Below the pieces are notes generated by a model. The model was not told the origin of the DNA. It did not search any database and was given only the letters and a program-made list of their open reading frames with translations. Both the position numbers and the translations under genes were made by a program. From Pseudomonas sp. UBA4617 (GTDB taxonomy: Bacteria; Pseudomonadota; Gammaproteobacteria; Pseudomonadales; Pseudomonadaceae), in NCBI RefSeq assembly GCF_002386445.1, contig NZ_DGIR01000045.1:1-63843 (forward strand): a stretch of DNA of 63,843 nt. Reading direction: 5' to 3'. Of this stretch, positions 26,220-35,311 are shown piece after piece; within the stretch, counting starts at the first letter, position 1, and each line of letters starts with the position of its first letter.

Positions 26220-26519
26220 ATGATCGCAAAAGAAGCCCGTCAGGCACTGGCGCTGCAGCGTTTTGCCGAGGCCAATCCGCAACTGCTCGAAGAGATCCGC
26301 GAGCTGGATGCGCGTGAGCAGGCCCAGCAGATCGAGTGGGCCTTCGAAGATGCAGCCGAGGAGCAGGGCATTCAGCCTTGGGAGCTGGCCCTGCAACTGA
26401 TCGCCGAAACCCCTGAGCAACTGCAGGCCATGCGCCTGGAGACACACCGCGAGGTGGCTGAAGCGCTGGGGATGGAATGGGAAGAGTACTGCCAGTTCAA
26501 CGAGATCGATCCTGAATAA
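26220..26519 (+). CDS. small acidic conserved protein, possibly DUF6388
   Basis: This 99-aa cytosolic protein is rich in Glu and Ala and predicted all-helical, with no signal peptide or membrane segment. The sequence (EEIRELDAREQAQQIEWAFED, Trp-containing C-terminal half) resembles a small Pseudomonas family I remember as DUF6388; no function is known. ATG at 26220 lacks an obvious ribosome site. It is monocistronic, with its own terminator at 26562. Confidence 0.7.
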   Translation: MIAKEARQALALQRFAEANPQLLEEIRELDAREQAQQIEWAFEDAAEEQGIQPWELALQLIAETPEQLQAMRLETHREVAEALGMEWEEYCQFNEIDPE

Positions 26520-26561
26520 AGGAAGCGAATTCGTCGCGGCAGTTGTTTGACAAGGTATTTC

Positions 26562-26598
26562 GGCTGTGGGGCGCCCAAGGCGCCGTGCAGCCCTTTTT
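26562..26598 (+). terminator. terminator after the small acidic protein gene
   Basis: A long stem (GGCTG...GCGCC with GGCGCC...CAGCC, two wobble positions, 3-nt loop) is followed by CTTTTT. Confidence 0.7.
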
Positions 26599-26674
26599 GA
26601 AACAGGCCCCGCGGCATGCCGTACGGGCCTTGAAAGCTAATCGACCGGCGTGGCTTCCCATCGTCCCGGGTGGG

Positions 26675-26703
26675 GTGACTTCTGCTGCGCGACTCACTAG
26701 AAT
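26675..26703 (+). promoter_or_regulatory. probable sigma-70 promoter of tig
   Basis: GTGACT, 17 nt, TAGAAT, about 60 bp before the trigger factor start. Confidence 0.5.
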
Positions 26704-26765
26704 GCTTGCCCTTGATTCTGGAGTCGGGCTAACGCCGGCTAACGTCTGTGCAACGAGGAATATCC

Positions 26766-28079
26766 ATGCAAGTTTCTGTTGAAAACACTTCCGCTCTCGA
26801 GCGCCGCATGACCATCGCCGTTCCGGCCGAGCGCGTCGAGAACGAAGTCAACAAGCGTCTGCAACAGACTGCCAAGCGCGCCAAGGTTGCAGGCTTCCGC
26901 CCAGGCAAGGTGCCGATGAGCGTGATCCGTCAGCGCTTCGAGGCCGATGCCCGTCAAGAGGCTTTCGGTGATCTGGTCCAGGCTTCCTTCTACGAGGCCA
27001 TCGTCGAGCAGAAGCTGAACCCGGCTGGTGCCCCTGCGGTAGAGCCGAAGTCCTTCGAGAAGGGCAAGGACCTGGAATTCGTCGCCATCTTCGAAGTGTT
27101 CCCTGAGTTCACCGTTGCCGGCCTCGAGTCGATCAGCGTCGAGCGCCTGAGCGCCGAAGTGGCTGAAGCCGACCTGGACAACATGCTGGAAGTGCTGCGC
27201 AAGCAGAACACCCGTTTCGAGGCCGTCGAGCGCGCTGCGCAGAAAGACGACCAGGTCAACATCGACTTCGTCGGCAAGGTCGACGGTGAAGTGTTCGCCG
27301 GCGGTTCGGCCAAGGGTACCCAGCTGGTGCTGGGCTCCGGCCGCATGATCCCGGGCTTCGAAGACGGCCTGGTTGGCGCCAAGGCGGGTGAAGAGCGCGT
27401 TGTCAACGTGACCTTCCCCGAGGACTACCAGAACCTGGACCTGGCCGGCAAGGCCGCCGAGTTCACCATCACCGTCAACAGCGTTGCTGCCCCGGTGCTG
27501 CCAGAACTGAACGAGGAATTCTTCGCCCAGTTCGGCATCAAGGAAACCACCCTGGAAGGCTTCCGCGCCGAAGTTCGCAAGAACATGGAGCGTGAACTGC
27601 GCCAGGCCATCAAGGCCAAGGTGAAGAACCAGGTCATGGACGGTCTGCTGGCCGCCAACCCGATTGAAGTACCGAAAGCGCTGCTGGAAAACGAAGTCAA
27701 CCGTCTGCGCGTGCAGGCTGTTCAGCAGTTCGGTGGCAACATCAAGCCTGAGCAACTGCCGGCCGAGCTGTTCGAAGAGCAAGCCAAGCGTCGCGTGGTC
27801 CTGGGCCTGATCGTCGCCGAAGTGGTCAAGCAGTTCGAACTGAAGCCGGATGAAGGCAAGGTTCGCGAAATGATCGAGGAAATGGCCTCAGCCTACCAGG
27901 AGCCTGAGCAGGTTATCGCCTGGTACTACAAGAACGACCAGCAACTGAACGAAGTCCGTTCGGTTGTGCTGGAAGAGCAAGTTGTAGATACTGTTCTGCA
28001 GAAAGCGACTGTGACCGACAAGTCGGTCTCGTACGAAGATGCCGTTAAGCCAGCACAGGCTCCTGCCGCCGCTGAGTAA
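26766..28079 (+). CDS. tig: trigger factor, ribosome-associated chaperone
   Basis: This 437-aa protein binds the ribosome exit tunnel through its N-terminal domain, signature GFRPGKVPMSV (residues about 44-54). It has a central FKBP-type prolyl isomerase domain (about 155-245: DQVNIDFVGKVDGEVFAGG... GFEDGLVG) and a helical C-terminal chaperone arm. ATG at 26766 is chosen over a GTG at 26748 because it gives the standard MQVSVENTSALERR N-terminus. It is the first gene of the conserved tig-clpP-clpX-lon-hupB-ppiD cluster. Confidence 0.96.
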   Translation: MQVSVENTSALERRMTIAVPAERVENEVNKRLQQTAKRAKVAGFRPGKVPMSVIRQRFEADARQEAFGDLVQASFYEAIVEQKLNPAGAPAVEPKSFEKGKDLEFVAIFEVFPEFTVAGLESISVERLSAEVAEADLDNMLEVLRKQNTRFEAVERAAQKDDQVNIDFVGKVDGEVFAGGSAKGTQLVLGSGRMIPGFEDGLVGAKAGEERVVNVTFPEDYQNLDLAGKAAEFTITVNSVAAPVLPELNEEFFAQFGIKETTLEGFRAEVRKNMERELRQAIKAKVKNQVMDGLLAANPIEVPKALLENEVNRLRVQAVQQFGGNIKPEQLPAELFEEQAKRRVVLGLIVAEVVKQFELKPDEGKVREMIEEMASAYQEPEQVIAWYYKNDQQLNEVRSVVLEEQVVDTVLQKATVTDKSVSYEDAVKPAQAPAAAE

Positions 28080-28103
28080 CAGGCTTCTCTCGTAGGAAAC
28101 CCC

Positions 28104-28131
28104 CACAAGCCAGCCTTCGAGCTGGCTTGTG
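28104..28131 (+). terminator. hairpin between tig and clpP
   Basis: A perfect 11-bp stem (28104-28114 with 28121-28131) and a 6-nt loop. No T-run follows, so it is probably attenuating or stabilising rather than a full stop. Confidence 0.5.
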
Positions 28132-28170
28132 CGTATTCAAGCCATGACTATTTGGGAGTGAGCGCAGGAC

Positions 28171-28812
28171 ATGTCCCGCAATTCTTATATTCAGCAGAGC
28201 TCTGACATCCAGGCCGCAGGCGGCCTGGTCCCGATGGTTATCGAGCAGTCCGCCCGTGGCGAACGCGCTTACGACATCTACTCGCGCCTGTTGAAGGAGC
28301 GTGTGATCTTCCTGGTTGGCCCGGTAGAGGACTACATGGCCAACCTCGTCGTGGCGCAACTGCTGTTCCTGGAAGCAGAAAACCCGGACAAGGATATCCA
28401 TCTGTACATCAACTCGCCGGGCGGTTCCGTTACCGCCGGCATGTCGATCTACGACACCATGCAGTTCATCAAGCCGGACGTCTCGACCATCTGCATCGGC
28501 CAGGCCTGCAGCATGGGTGCCTTCCTGCTGGCCGCAGGTGCCAAGGGCAAGCGCCACTGCCTGCCGAATTCGCGCGTGATGATCCACCAGCCGCTGGGCG
28601 GCTTCCAGGGTCAGGCCACCGATATCGAGATCCACGCCCAGGAGATCCTCAATATCAAGGCCCGTCTGAACGAGCTGCTGGCCTATCACACCGGCCAGGA
28701 CCTCGAAACCATCAAGCGTGACACCGAGCGTGACAACTTCATGAGCGCCTCGCGCGCGGCCGAGTACGGCCTGATCGACTCGGTCTACGACAAGCGGCAA
28801 CTGGCCTCCTGA
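28171..28812 (+). CDS. clpP: ATP-dependent Clp protease proteolytic subunit
   Basis: This 213-aa serine peptidase forms the tetradecameric barrel used with ClpX or ClpA. The catalytic triad is visible: Ser114 in QACSMGAF, His139 in MIHQPLGG and Asp188. A short N-terminal propeptide is likely, as in E. coli. It lies directly upstream of clpX. Confidence 0.97.
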   Translation: MSRNSYIQQSSDIQAAGGLVPMVIEQSARGERAYDIYSRLLKERVIFLVGPVEDYMANLVVAQLLFLEAENPDKDIHLYINSPGGSVTAGMSIYDTMQFIKPDVSTICIGQACSMGAFLLAAGAKGKRHCLPNSRVMIHQPLGGFQGQATDIEIHAQEILNIKARLNELLAYHTGQDLETIKRDTERDNFMSASRAAEYGLIDSVYDKRQLAS

Positions 28813-28920
28813 ACCGGGGTGCCAGAGCAGGTGGGTGCGGAAAGCGCCTACCTGCGGACTTGAAAAAGCCCGCAATTGCCTTCATCTTGTGTTGCAAGCC
28901 TACCGGATTGGATCGATCGA

Positions 28921-30204
28921 ATGACTGACACCCGTAACGGCGAGGACAGCGGCAAATTGCTCTATTGCTCCTTCTGCGGCAAAAGCCAGCACGAAGTGCG
29001 CAAATTGATTGCCGGGCCCTCGGTATTTATCTGCGACGAGTGCGTCGACCTGTGCAATGACATCATCCGTGAGGAGGTGCAGGAAGCCCAGGCCGAAAGC
29101 AGCGCGCACAAATTACCATCGCCGAAAGAAATCAGCGGCATCCTGGACCAGTACGTAATTGGTCAGGAGCGCGCGAAAAAGGTGCTGGCCGTAGCGGTAT
29201 ACAACCACTACAAGCGCCTGAACCAGCGTGACAAGAAGGGTGACGAAGTCGAACTCGGCAAGAGCAACATCCTGCTCATCGGGCCGACCGGCTCGGGCAA
29301 GACCCTGCTCGCCGAAACCCTTGCACGTCTGTTGAACGTACCGTTCACCATTGCTGACGCCACCACCCTGACCGAAGCCGGTTACGTGGGTGAGGACGTC
29401 GAGAACATCATCCAGAAGCTGTTGCAGAAGTGCGACTACGACGTGGAAAAGGCCCAGATGGGCATCGTCTACATCGACGAGATCGACAAGATCTCGCGCA
29501 AGTCGGACAACCCGTCCATCACCCGTGACGTTTCGGGCGAGGGCGTGCAGCAGGCACTGCTGAAGCTGATCGAAGGCACCGTAGCCTCGGTACCGCCGCA
29601 GGGCGGCCGCAAGCACCCGCAACAGGAATTCCTGCAGGTTGATACCCGCAACATCCTGTTCATCTGCGGTGGCGCCTTCTCGGGCCTGGAAAAGGTCATC
29701 CAGAACCGCTCCACCAAGGGTGGCATCGGTTTTGGCGCCGAAGTACGCAGCAAGGAAGAAGGCAAGAAGGTTGGCGAGTCCCTGCGTGAGGTCGAGCCGG
29801 ACGATCTGGTCAAGTTTGGCCTGATCCCGGAATTCGTCGGTCGTCTGCCGGTACTGGCAACCCTCGACGAGCTGGATGAGGCTGCGCTGATGCAGATCCT
29901 CACCGAGCCGAAGAACGCCCTGACCAAGCAGTATGCCAAGCTGTTCGAGATGGAAAGCGTCGACCTCGAGTTCCGCAGCGATGCGCTCAAGGCCGTTGCG
30001 CGCAAGGCCCTGGAGCGCAAGACCGGCGCCCGTGGCCTGCGTTCGATCCTCGAAGGCGTGCTGCTCGACACCATGTACGAGATTCCTTCGAAGAAGGATG
30101 TCAGCAAGGTGGTGATCGACGAGAGCGTCATCGAGGGTACTTCGCAGCCGCTGATGATCTACGAAAACAGCGAGCCGCAGGCCAAGGCTGCGCCGGACGC
30201 CTGA
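28921..30204 (+). CDS. clpX: Clp protease ATPase subunit ClpX
   Basis: This 427-aa AAA+ unfoldase delivers substrates to ClpP. The N-terminal zinc-binding domain has Cys16, Cys19, Cys38 and Cys41. Walker A GPTGSGKT spans 121-128, with Walker B VYIDEIDK, and the IGF loop (GGIGFGAE) docks on ClpP. ATG at 28921 gives the normal length; a longer in-frame form from 28876 is unlikely. Confidence 0.97.
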   Translation: MTDTRNGEDSGKLLYCSFCGKSQHEVRKLIAGPSVFICDECVDLCNDIIREEVQEAQAESSAHKLPSPKEISGILDQYVIGQERAKKVLAVAVYNHYKRLNQRDKKGDEVELGKSNILLIGPTGSGKTLLAETLARLLNVPFTIADATTLTEAGYVGEDVENIIQKLLQKCDYDVEKAQMGIVYIDEIDKISRKSDNPSITRDVSGEGVQQALLKLIEGTVASVPPQGGRKHPQQEFLQVDTRNILFICGGAFSGLEKVIQNRSTKGGIGFGAEVRSKEEGKKVGESLREVEPDDLVKFGLIPEFVGRLPVLATLDELDEAALMQILTEPKNALTKQYAKLFEMESVDLEFRSDALKAVARKALERKTGARGLRSILEGVLLDTMYEIPSKKDVSKVVIDESVIEGTSQPLMIYENSEPQAKAAPDA

Positions 30205-30237
30205 TCCAGGCGATGGCCGCTGACGGTTGCGAGCAAG

Positions 30238-30268
30238 AAGGGGGCCTACGGGCCCCTTTCTGCTTTTC
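30238..30268 (+). terminator. terminator after clpX
   Basis: Stem AAGGGGCC/GGCCCCTT-type closing on a TACG tetraloop, followed by a T-rich stretch. Confidence 0.7.
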
Positions 30269-30367
30269 CTGCGCTAGCGCTTGTAATTTCCCAGGCATGC
30301 CCCCACATTAGCTCCAAGCATCATTTCCACCGGTTTCCGGCCACAAGGCCGCTGTAGAGGCGAAATC

Positions 30368-32764
30368 ATGAAGACCACCCTCGACTTGCCTCTTTTGCCA
30401 TTGCGCGATGTCGTTGTTTACCCGCACATGGTCATCCCGCTGTTCGTGGGGCGCGAAAAGTCCATCGAAGCCCTTGAGGCGGCGATGACGGGCGACAAGC
30501 AGATCCTCCTGCTGGCCCAGAAAAACCCGGCCGACGATGACCCGGGCGAAGACGCTCTGTATCGCGTCGGTACCGTTGCCACCGTGCTGCAGCTGTTGAA
30601 ACTGCCCGATGGCACCGTCAAGGTGCTGGTCGAGGGCGAGCAGCGTGGCGCCGTAGAGCGCTTCAGCGAAGCAGAAGGGCACATCCGTGCCGAGGTTTCC
30701 CTGATCGACGAAGCCGATGCCGCCGAGCGTGAATCGGAAGTCTTCGTGCGCACCCTGCTGTCGCAGTTCGAGCAGTACGTGCAATTGGGCAAGAAAGTCC
30801 CTGCCGAGGTGCTGTCGTCGCTGAACAGCATCGAAGAGCCTGGGCGCCTGGTCGACACCATGGCCGCGCACATGGCTTTGAAGATCGAGCAGAAGCAGGA
30901 AATTCTCGAAATCGTCGACCTGCCGACCCGTGTCGAGCATGTGCTGGCGCTGCTGGATGCCGAAATCGATCTGTTGCAGGTTGAGAAACGCATTCGCGGT
31001 CGGGTCAAGAAGCAGATGGAGCGCAGCCAGCGCGAGTACTACCTGAATGAGCAGATGAAAGCCATTCAAAAAGAGCTCGGCGATGGCGACGAAGGCCACA
31101 ACGAAGTCGAAGAGCTGAAAAAGCGCATCGAAGCCGCTGGCCTGCCCAAGGATGCCCTGGCCAAGGCCCAGGCCGAGCTGAACAAGCTCAAGCAGATGTC
31201 GCCGATGTCGGCCGAGGCCACCGTGGTCCGCTCCTACCTCGACTGGCTGGTGCAGGTGCCGTGGAAGGCCCAGAGCAAAGTGCGCCTGGACCTGGCCAAG
31301 GCCGAGGAAATCCTCGATGCCGACCACTATGGGCTGGAAGAGGTCAAGGACCGCATTCTCGAATATCTTGCCGTGCAGAAGCGCGTCAAGAAGATCCGTG
31401 GCCCGGTACTGTGCCTGGTCGGCCCGCCTGGCGTCGGCAAGACCTCGCTGGCCGAGTCGATCGCTGCGGCCACCAACCGCAAGTTCGTGCGCATGGCCCT
31501 GGGTGGCGTGCGTGACGAGGCCGAGATCCGCGGTCACCGCCGGACCTACATCGGTTCCATGCCTGGTCGCCTGATCCAGAAGATGACCAAGGTGGGTGTA
31601 CGCAACCCGCTGTTCCTGCTGGACGAAATCGACAAGATGGGCAGCGACATGCGTGGCGATCCGGCCTCGGCACTGCTCGAAGTGCTCGACCCCGAGCAAA
31701 ACCACAATTTCAACGATCATTATCTGGAGGTCGACTACGACCTGTCGGACGTGATGTTCCTGTGCACCTCGAACTCGATGAACATTCCGCCGGCGCTGCT
31801 CGACCGGATGGAAGTCATCCGCCTGCCGGGCTACACCGAGGACGAGAAGATCAACATTGCGGTCAAGTACCTGGTGCCCAAGCAGGTCAAGGCCAACGGC
31901 CTGAAAAAGGAAGAGCTGGAGGTCGACGTTTCGGCGATTCGCGACATCATCCGCTACTACACTCGCGAAGCGGGTGTGCGTGGGCTGGAGCGGCAAATTG
32001 CCAAGGTCTGCCGCAAGGTGGTCAAGGAACATGCCGGGCAGAAGCAGGTCAAGGTCAAGGTCGCCAGCGAGCAGCTGGAGCACCTGCTGGGCGTGCGCAA
32101 GTTCCGCTATGGCCTGGCCGAGCAGCAGGACCAGATCGGCCAGGTCACCGGCCTGGCCTGGACCCAGGTCGGTGGCGAGCTGCTGACCATCGAAGCCGTG
32201 GTCATCCCTGGCAAGGGCCAGTTGATCAAGACCGGTTCGCTGGGCGATGTCATGGTCGAATCGATTACCGCCGCACAGACCGTGGTGCGCAGCCGCGCCC
32301 GCAGCCTGGGGATCGCCGCCGACTTCCACGAGAAGCACGACGTGCACATCCACATGCCTGAAGGCGCCACGCCGAAAGACGGCCCGAGCGCTGGTATCGG
32401 CATGTGCACGGCGTTGGTCTCGGCGCTGACGCAGATTCCGGTTCGGGCCGACGTGGCGATGACCGGCGAAATCACCCTGCGTGGCCAGGTGTTGGCGATT
32501 GGCGGTTTGAAGGAAAAACTGCTGGCGGCACACCGTGGCGGTATCAAGACGGTGATCATTCCCGAGGAGAATGTTCGCGATCTGAAGGAGATTCCGGAAA
32601 ATATCAAACAGGATCTACAGATCAAACCGGTCAAATGGATTGACGAAGTCCTGCAAATTGCGCTGCAATACGCCCCGGAGCCCTTGCCAGATGTGGCTCC
32701 GGAGATTGTCGCGAAAGATGAAAAGCGCGACGGCGATGCTAAGGAAAGAATCAGCACGCACTAG
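30368..32764 (+). CDS. lon: Lon ATP-dependent protease
   Basis: This 798-aa cytosolic AAA+ protease degrades misfolded and short-lived regulatory proteins. It has an N-terminal LON substrate domain (starting LPLLPLRDVVVYPHMV), ATPase Walker A GPPGVGKT near residue 354, and the serine-lysine dyad Ser674 (in DGPSAGIGM) and Lys717 (in GGLKEKLL). ATG at 30368 follows GAGGCG. It is followed by hupB, as is usual in proteobacteria. Confidence 0.97.
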   Translation: MKTTLDLPLLPLRDVVVYPHMVIPLFVGREKSIEALEAAMTGDKQILLLAQKNPADDDPGEDALYRVGTVATVLQLLKLPDGTVKVLVEGEQRGAVERFSEAEGHIRAEVSLIDEADAAERESEVFVRTLLSQFEQYVQLGKKVPAEVLSSLNSIEEPGRLVDTMAAHMALKIEQKQEILEIVDLPTRVEHVLALLDAEIDLLQVEKRIRGRVKKQMERSQREYYLNEQMKAIQKELGDGDEGHNEVEELKKRIEAAGLPKDALAKAQAELNKLKQMSPMSAEATVVRSYLDWLVQVPWKAQSKVRLDLAKAEEILDADHYGLEEVKDRILEYLAVQKRVKKIRGPVLCLVGPPGVGKTSLAESIAAATNRKFVRMALGGVRDEAEIRGHRRTYIGSMPGRLIQKMTKVGVRNPLFLLDEIDKMGSDMRGDPASALLEVLDPEQNHNFNDHYLEVDYDLSDVMFLCTSNSMNIPPALLDRMEVIRLPGYTEDEKINIAVKYLVPKQVKANGLKKEELEVDVSAIRDIIRYYTREAGVRGLERQIAKVCRKVVKEHAGQKQVKVKVASEQLEHLLGVRKFRYGLAEQQDQIGQVTGLAWTQVGGELLTIEAVVIPGKGQLIKTGSLGDVMVESITAAQTVVRSRARSLGIAADFHEKHDVHIHMPEGATPKDGPSAGIGMCTALVSALTQIPVRADVAMTGEITLRGQVLAIGGLKEKLLAAHRGGIKTVIIPEENVRDLKEIPENIKQDLQIKPVKWIDEVLQIALQYAPEPLPDVAPEIVAKDEKRDGDAKERISTH

Positions 32765-32788
32765 TAGTTTCTGGCTGGGGGGCGTTCC

Positions 32789-32818
32789 TTGACAGTTTTT
32801 TCGGGGCCTTGCTATAAA
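32789..32818 (+). promoter_or_regulatory. sigma-70 promoter of hupB
   Basis: TTGACA (perfect -35), 18 nt, TATAAA, about 100 bp before the hupB start. Confidence 0.75.
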
Positions 32819-32916
32819 GCGGCACGCTAGTGTCATCAGGCCACCCAGCGCACGTTTCATAAGCTTTTCATTACATACTTAGAAACAAACTCAATTGAGA
32901 AATAAGGGGACTTAGA

Positions 32917-33189
32917 GTGAACAAGTCGGAACTGATTGACGCTATCGCCGCATCTGCTGACATCCCGAAAGCTGTAGCCGGCCGTGCGCTGGACGCAGTC
33001 ATCGAATCCGTCACCGGCGCCCTGAAGCAAGGTGACGATGTGGTACTGGTTGGCTTCGGTACCTTCTCGGTCAAGGAGCGCGCTGAGCGCACCGGCCGCA
33101 ACCCGCAAACCGGTAAGGCAATCAAGATCGCAGCCGCCAAGGTTCCAGGTTTCAAGGCTGGCAAAGGCCTGAAAGACGCCGTCAACTAA
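32917..33189 (+). CDS. hupB: DNA-binding protein HU-beta
   Basis: This 90-aa nucleoid protein has the HU signature GFGTFSVKERAERTGRNPQT (about 46-65), with the minor-groove-inserting arm and the Pro in RNPQTG. It starts at GTG 32917 behind a strong AAGGGGA site. It has its own strong promoter downstream of lon. Confidence 0.97.
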   Translation: MNKSELIDAIAASADIPKAVAGRALDAVIESVTGALKQGDDVVLVGFGTFSVKERAERTGRNPQTGKAIKIAAAKVPGFKAGKGLKDAVN

Positions 33190-33278
33190 GTCGTCTCTTC
33201 AGCCGGACCCGGCCTGGCCAGGTCCGAGCACGCTGACGGCGGGGGCGCAAACGTTCCCGCCTGACACGTTTGCTAAGA

Positions 33279-33308
33279 AAAGGCGCATCCTCGGATGCGC
33301 CTTTCTTT
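33279..33308 (+). terminator. terminator after hupB
   Basis: Hairpin AAGGCGCATC/GATGCGCCTT with a CTCG loop, followed by TCTTTT. Confidence 0.8.
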
Positions 33309-33372
33309 TATCAGGTTTCTACCCACGCTCCGCGGTTGTCGACGCAGTGGTACAGCCGTTTCTGGGGGACGC

Positions 33373-35244
33373 ATGCTGCAAAATATCAGGGACAATTCAC
33401 AAGGTTGGATTGCCAAGACCATCATCGGCCTTATTGTCGTTTTGATGGCGTTGACCGGCTTCGAAGCCATTTTCCAGGCCGCTACTCATAGCCAGGACGC
33501 CGCCAAGGTGAATGGCCAGACCATCAGCCAGAACGAGTTGAGCCAGGCGGCCGACATGCAGCGCCGCCAGCTGATGCAACAGTTGGGCAAGGATTTCGAC
33601 CCGGCGTTGCTGGATGACAAGTTGCTGCGTGAAGAGGCACTCAAAGGCCTGATCAGCCGCAAGCTGCTGTTGCAAGGCGCCGAAGACGCCAAGTTCGCCT
33701 TCTCCGAGGCTGCGCTGGACCAGGTCATCCTGCAGACACCGGAATTCCAGGTGGACGGCAAGTTCAGCGCCGACCGCTTCGACCAGGTCATCCGCCAGAT
33801 GGGCTACGGCCGCATGCAGTTCCGCGACATGCTGGCCGAGGAAATGCTCATTGGCCAGTTGCGCACCGGCCTGGCCGGCAGCAGCTTCGTCACTGACCAG
33901 CAGGTCGATGCCTTTGCCCGCCTCGAGAAGCAGACCCGTGACTTCGCCTCCCTGACCTTCAAGGCCGACCCGGCTGCGGTCAAGGTCAGCGATGAAGAAG
34001 TCAAGGCGCACTACGACCAGCACGCCAAGGAGTTCATGTCGCCTGACCAGGTTGTGATCGACTACGTCGAGCTGAAGAAGTCGGCGTTCTTCGACCAGGT
34101 CAAGGTGAGCGACGAAGAGCTCAAGGCCCAGTACGAGAAGGAAATCGCCAACCTCGCCGAGCAGCGTCACGCTGCGCACATCCTGATCGAGGTCAACGAC
34201 AAGGTCACCGACGCCCAGGCCAAGGCCCGTGCCGAAGAGATCGCGCAGCGCCTGGCCAAGGGTGAGGACTTTGCCGCACTGGCCAAGGAGTTCTCGCAGG
34301 ACCCTGGTTCGGCCGGTAGCGGTGGTGACCTTGGTTTCGCCGGCCCAGGTGTTTATGACCCGGCGTTCGAGGATGCCCTGTACAAACTGCAGGATGGGCA
34401 GGTGTCCGCGCCGGTGCGTACCCAGTTCGGCTATCACCTGATCAAGCTGCTGGGCGTGCAGGCGCCGGAAGTACCGAGCTTTGCCAGCCTCAAGGACAAG
34501 CTGACCCGGGACCTGAAGATTCCCCTGGTCGAGCAGCGTTACGTCGATGCCAGCAAGCAGTTGCAGGATGCTGCCTACGAGGCCTCCGACCTGGCCCAGC
34601 CGGCCCAGGACCTGAACCTGAAGGTGCATACCTCTGCAGCCTTCGGTCGTGAGGGCGGCGAAGGCATCACTGCCAACCGTTCGGTGGTGCAGGCTGCGTT
34701 CTCCGAAGAAGTGCTGGATGAGGGTGCCAACAGCACTGCCATCGAACTCGACCCGGAAACCACCGTGGTGCTGCGCGTCAAGGAGCACCGCAAGCCGGCG
34801 CAACTGCCGCTGGACGCGGTGGCCAACAACATTCGCGAACACCTGGCCAAAGAAAAGGCCACTGCCGAGCTCAAGGCCAAGGCCGACAAGCTGATTGCCG
34901 GCCTGCGTGACGGTTCCGTCAGCGCTGCTGGCGTGCACGAAGGGCAGGGCTGGAAGGCTTACGAGGCGGTCACCCGCGGCGCGGACGGCATTGACCCGGC
35001 CGAGCTGCAAGCGCTGTTCCGCCTGGCCAAGCCGCAATCCAAGGACAAGCCGGTGTATGGCAGCGTGGTGCTGCGTGACGGTAGCCTGGTAGTACTGCAG
35101 CTCAAAGGCGTCAACGAAGGCGCTACCGCTACCGATGAAGAGAAGCAGCAGATTCGCCGCTACCTCGCGTCGCGTGCTGGCCAGCAGGACTTTGCGGCCT
35201 ACCGCAAGCAACTGGAAGCCAAAGCCGACATCACCCGCTACTAA
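33373..35244 (+). CDS. ppiD: periplasmic folding chaperone/peptidyl-prolyl isomerase PpiD
   Basis: This 623-aa protein is anchored in the inner membrane by one N-terminal helix (about 13-31) with the rest in the periplasm. It has a SurA-like N-terminal chaperone domain, then a parvulin domain (about 255-360: AAHILIEVND... EFSQDPGSAGSGGDLGF... GYHLIKL), then a C-terminal helical region. ATG at 33373 gives MLQNIRDNSQGW, the standard start; a longer form would begin in the hupB terminator. Confidence 0.94.
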   Translation: MLQNIRDNSQGWIAKTIIGLIVVLMALTGFEAIFQAATHSQDAAKVNGQTISQNELSQAADMQRRQLMQQLGKDFDPALLDDKLLREEALKGLISRKLLLQGAEDAKFAFSEAALDQVILQTPEFQVDGKFSADRFDQVIRQMGYGRMQFRDMLAEEMLIGQLRTGLAGSSFVTDQQVDAFARLEKQTRDFASLTFKADPAAVKVSDEEVKAHYDQHAKEFMSPDQVVIDYVELKKSAFFDQVKVSDEELKAQYEKEIANLAEQRHAAHILIEVNDKVTDAQAKARAEEIAQRLAKGEDFAALAKEFSQDPGSAGSGGDLGFAGPGVYDPAFEDALYKLQDGQVSAPVRTQFGYHLIKLLGVQAPEVPSFASLKDKLTRDLKIPLVEQRYVDASKQLQDAAYEASDLAQPAQDLNLKVHTSAAFGREGGEGITANRSVVQAAFSEEVLDEGANSTAIELDPETTVVLRVKEHRKPAQLPLDAVANNIREHLAKEKATAELKAKADKLIAGLRDGSVSAAGVHEGQGWKAYEAVTRGADGIDPAELQALFRLAKPQSKDKPVYGSVVLRDGSLVVLQLKGVNEGATATDEEKQQIRRYLASRAGQQDFAAYRKQLEAKADITRY

Positions 35245-35264
35245 GGTGATGGACGGATGAACGG

Positions 35265-35287
35265 ACAGGCCGCCTAGTGCGGCCTGT
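35265..35287. terminator. terminator between ppiD and the patatin-like gene
   Basis: A perfect 9-bp stem ACAGGCCGC/GCGGCCTGT with loop CTAGT between convergent genes; a short T-rich tail on the plus strand. Confidence 0.7.
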
Positions 35288-35311
35288 TCTATCTCTGCCG
35301 CCTGTTCCGGC

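Noticed and set aside
30308..32533. 741-codon minus-strand frame opposite lon
   Set aside because: Antisense shadow of a strongly conserved gene; no domain seen.
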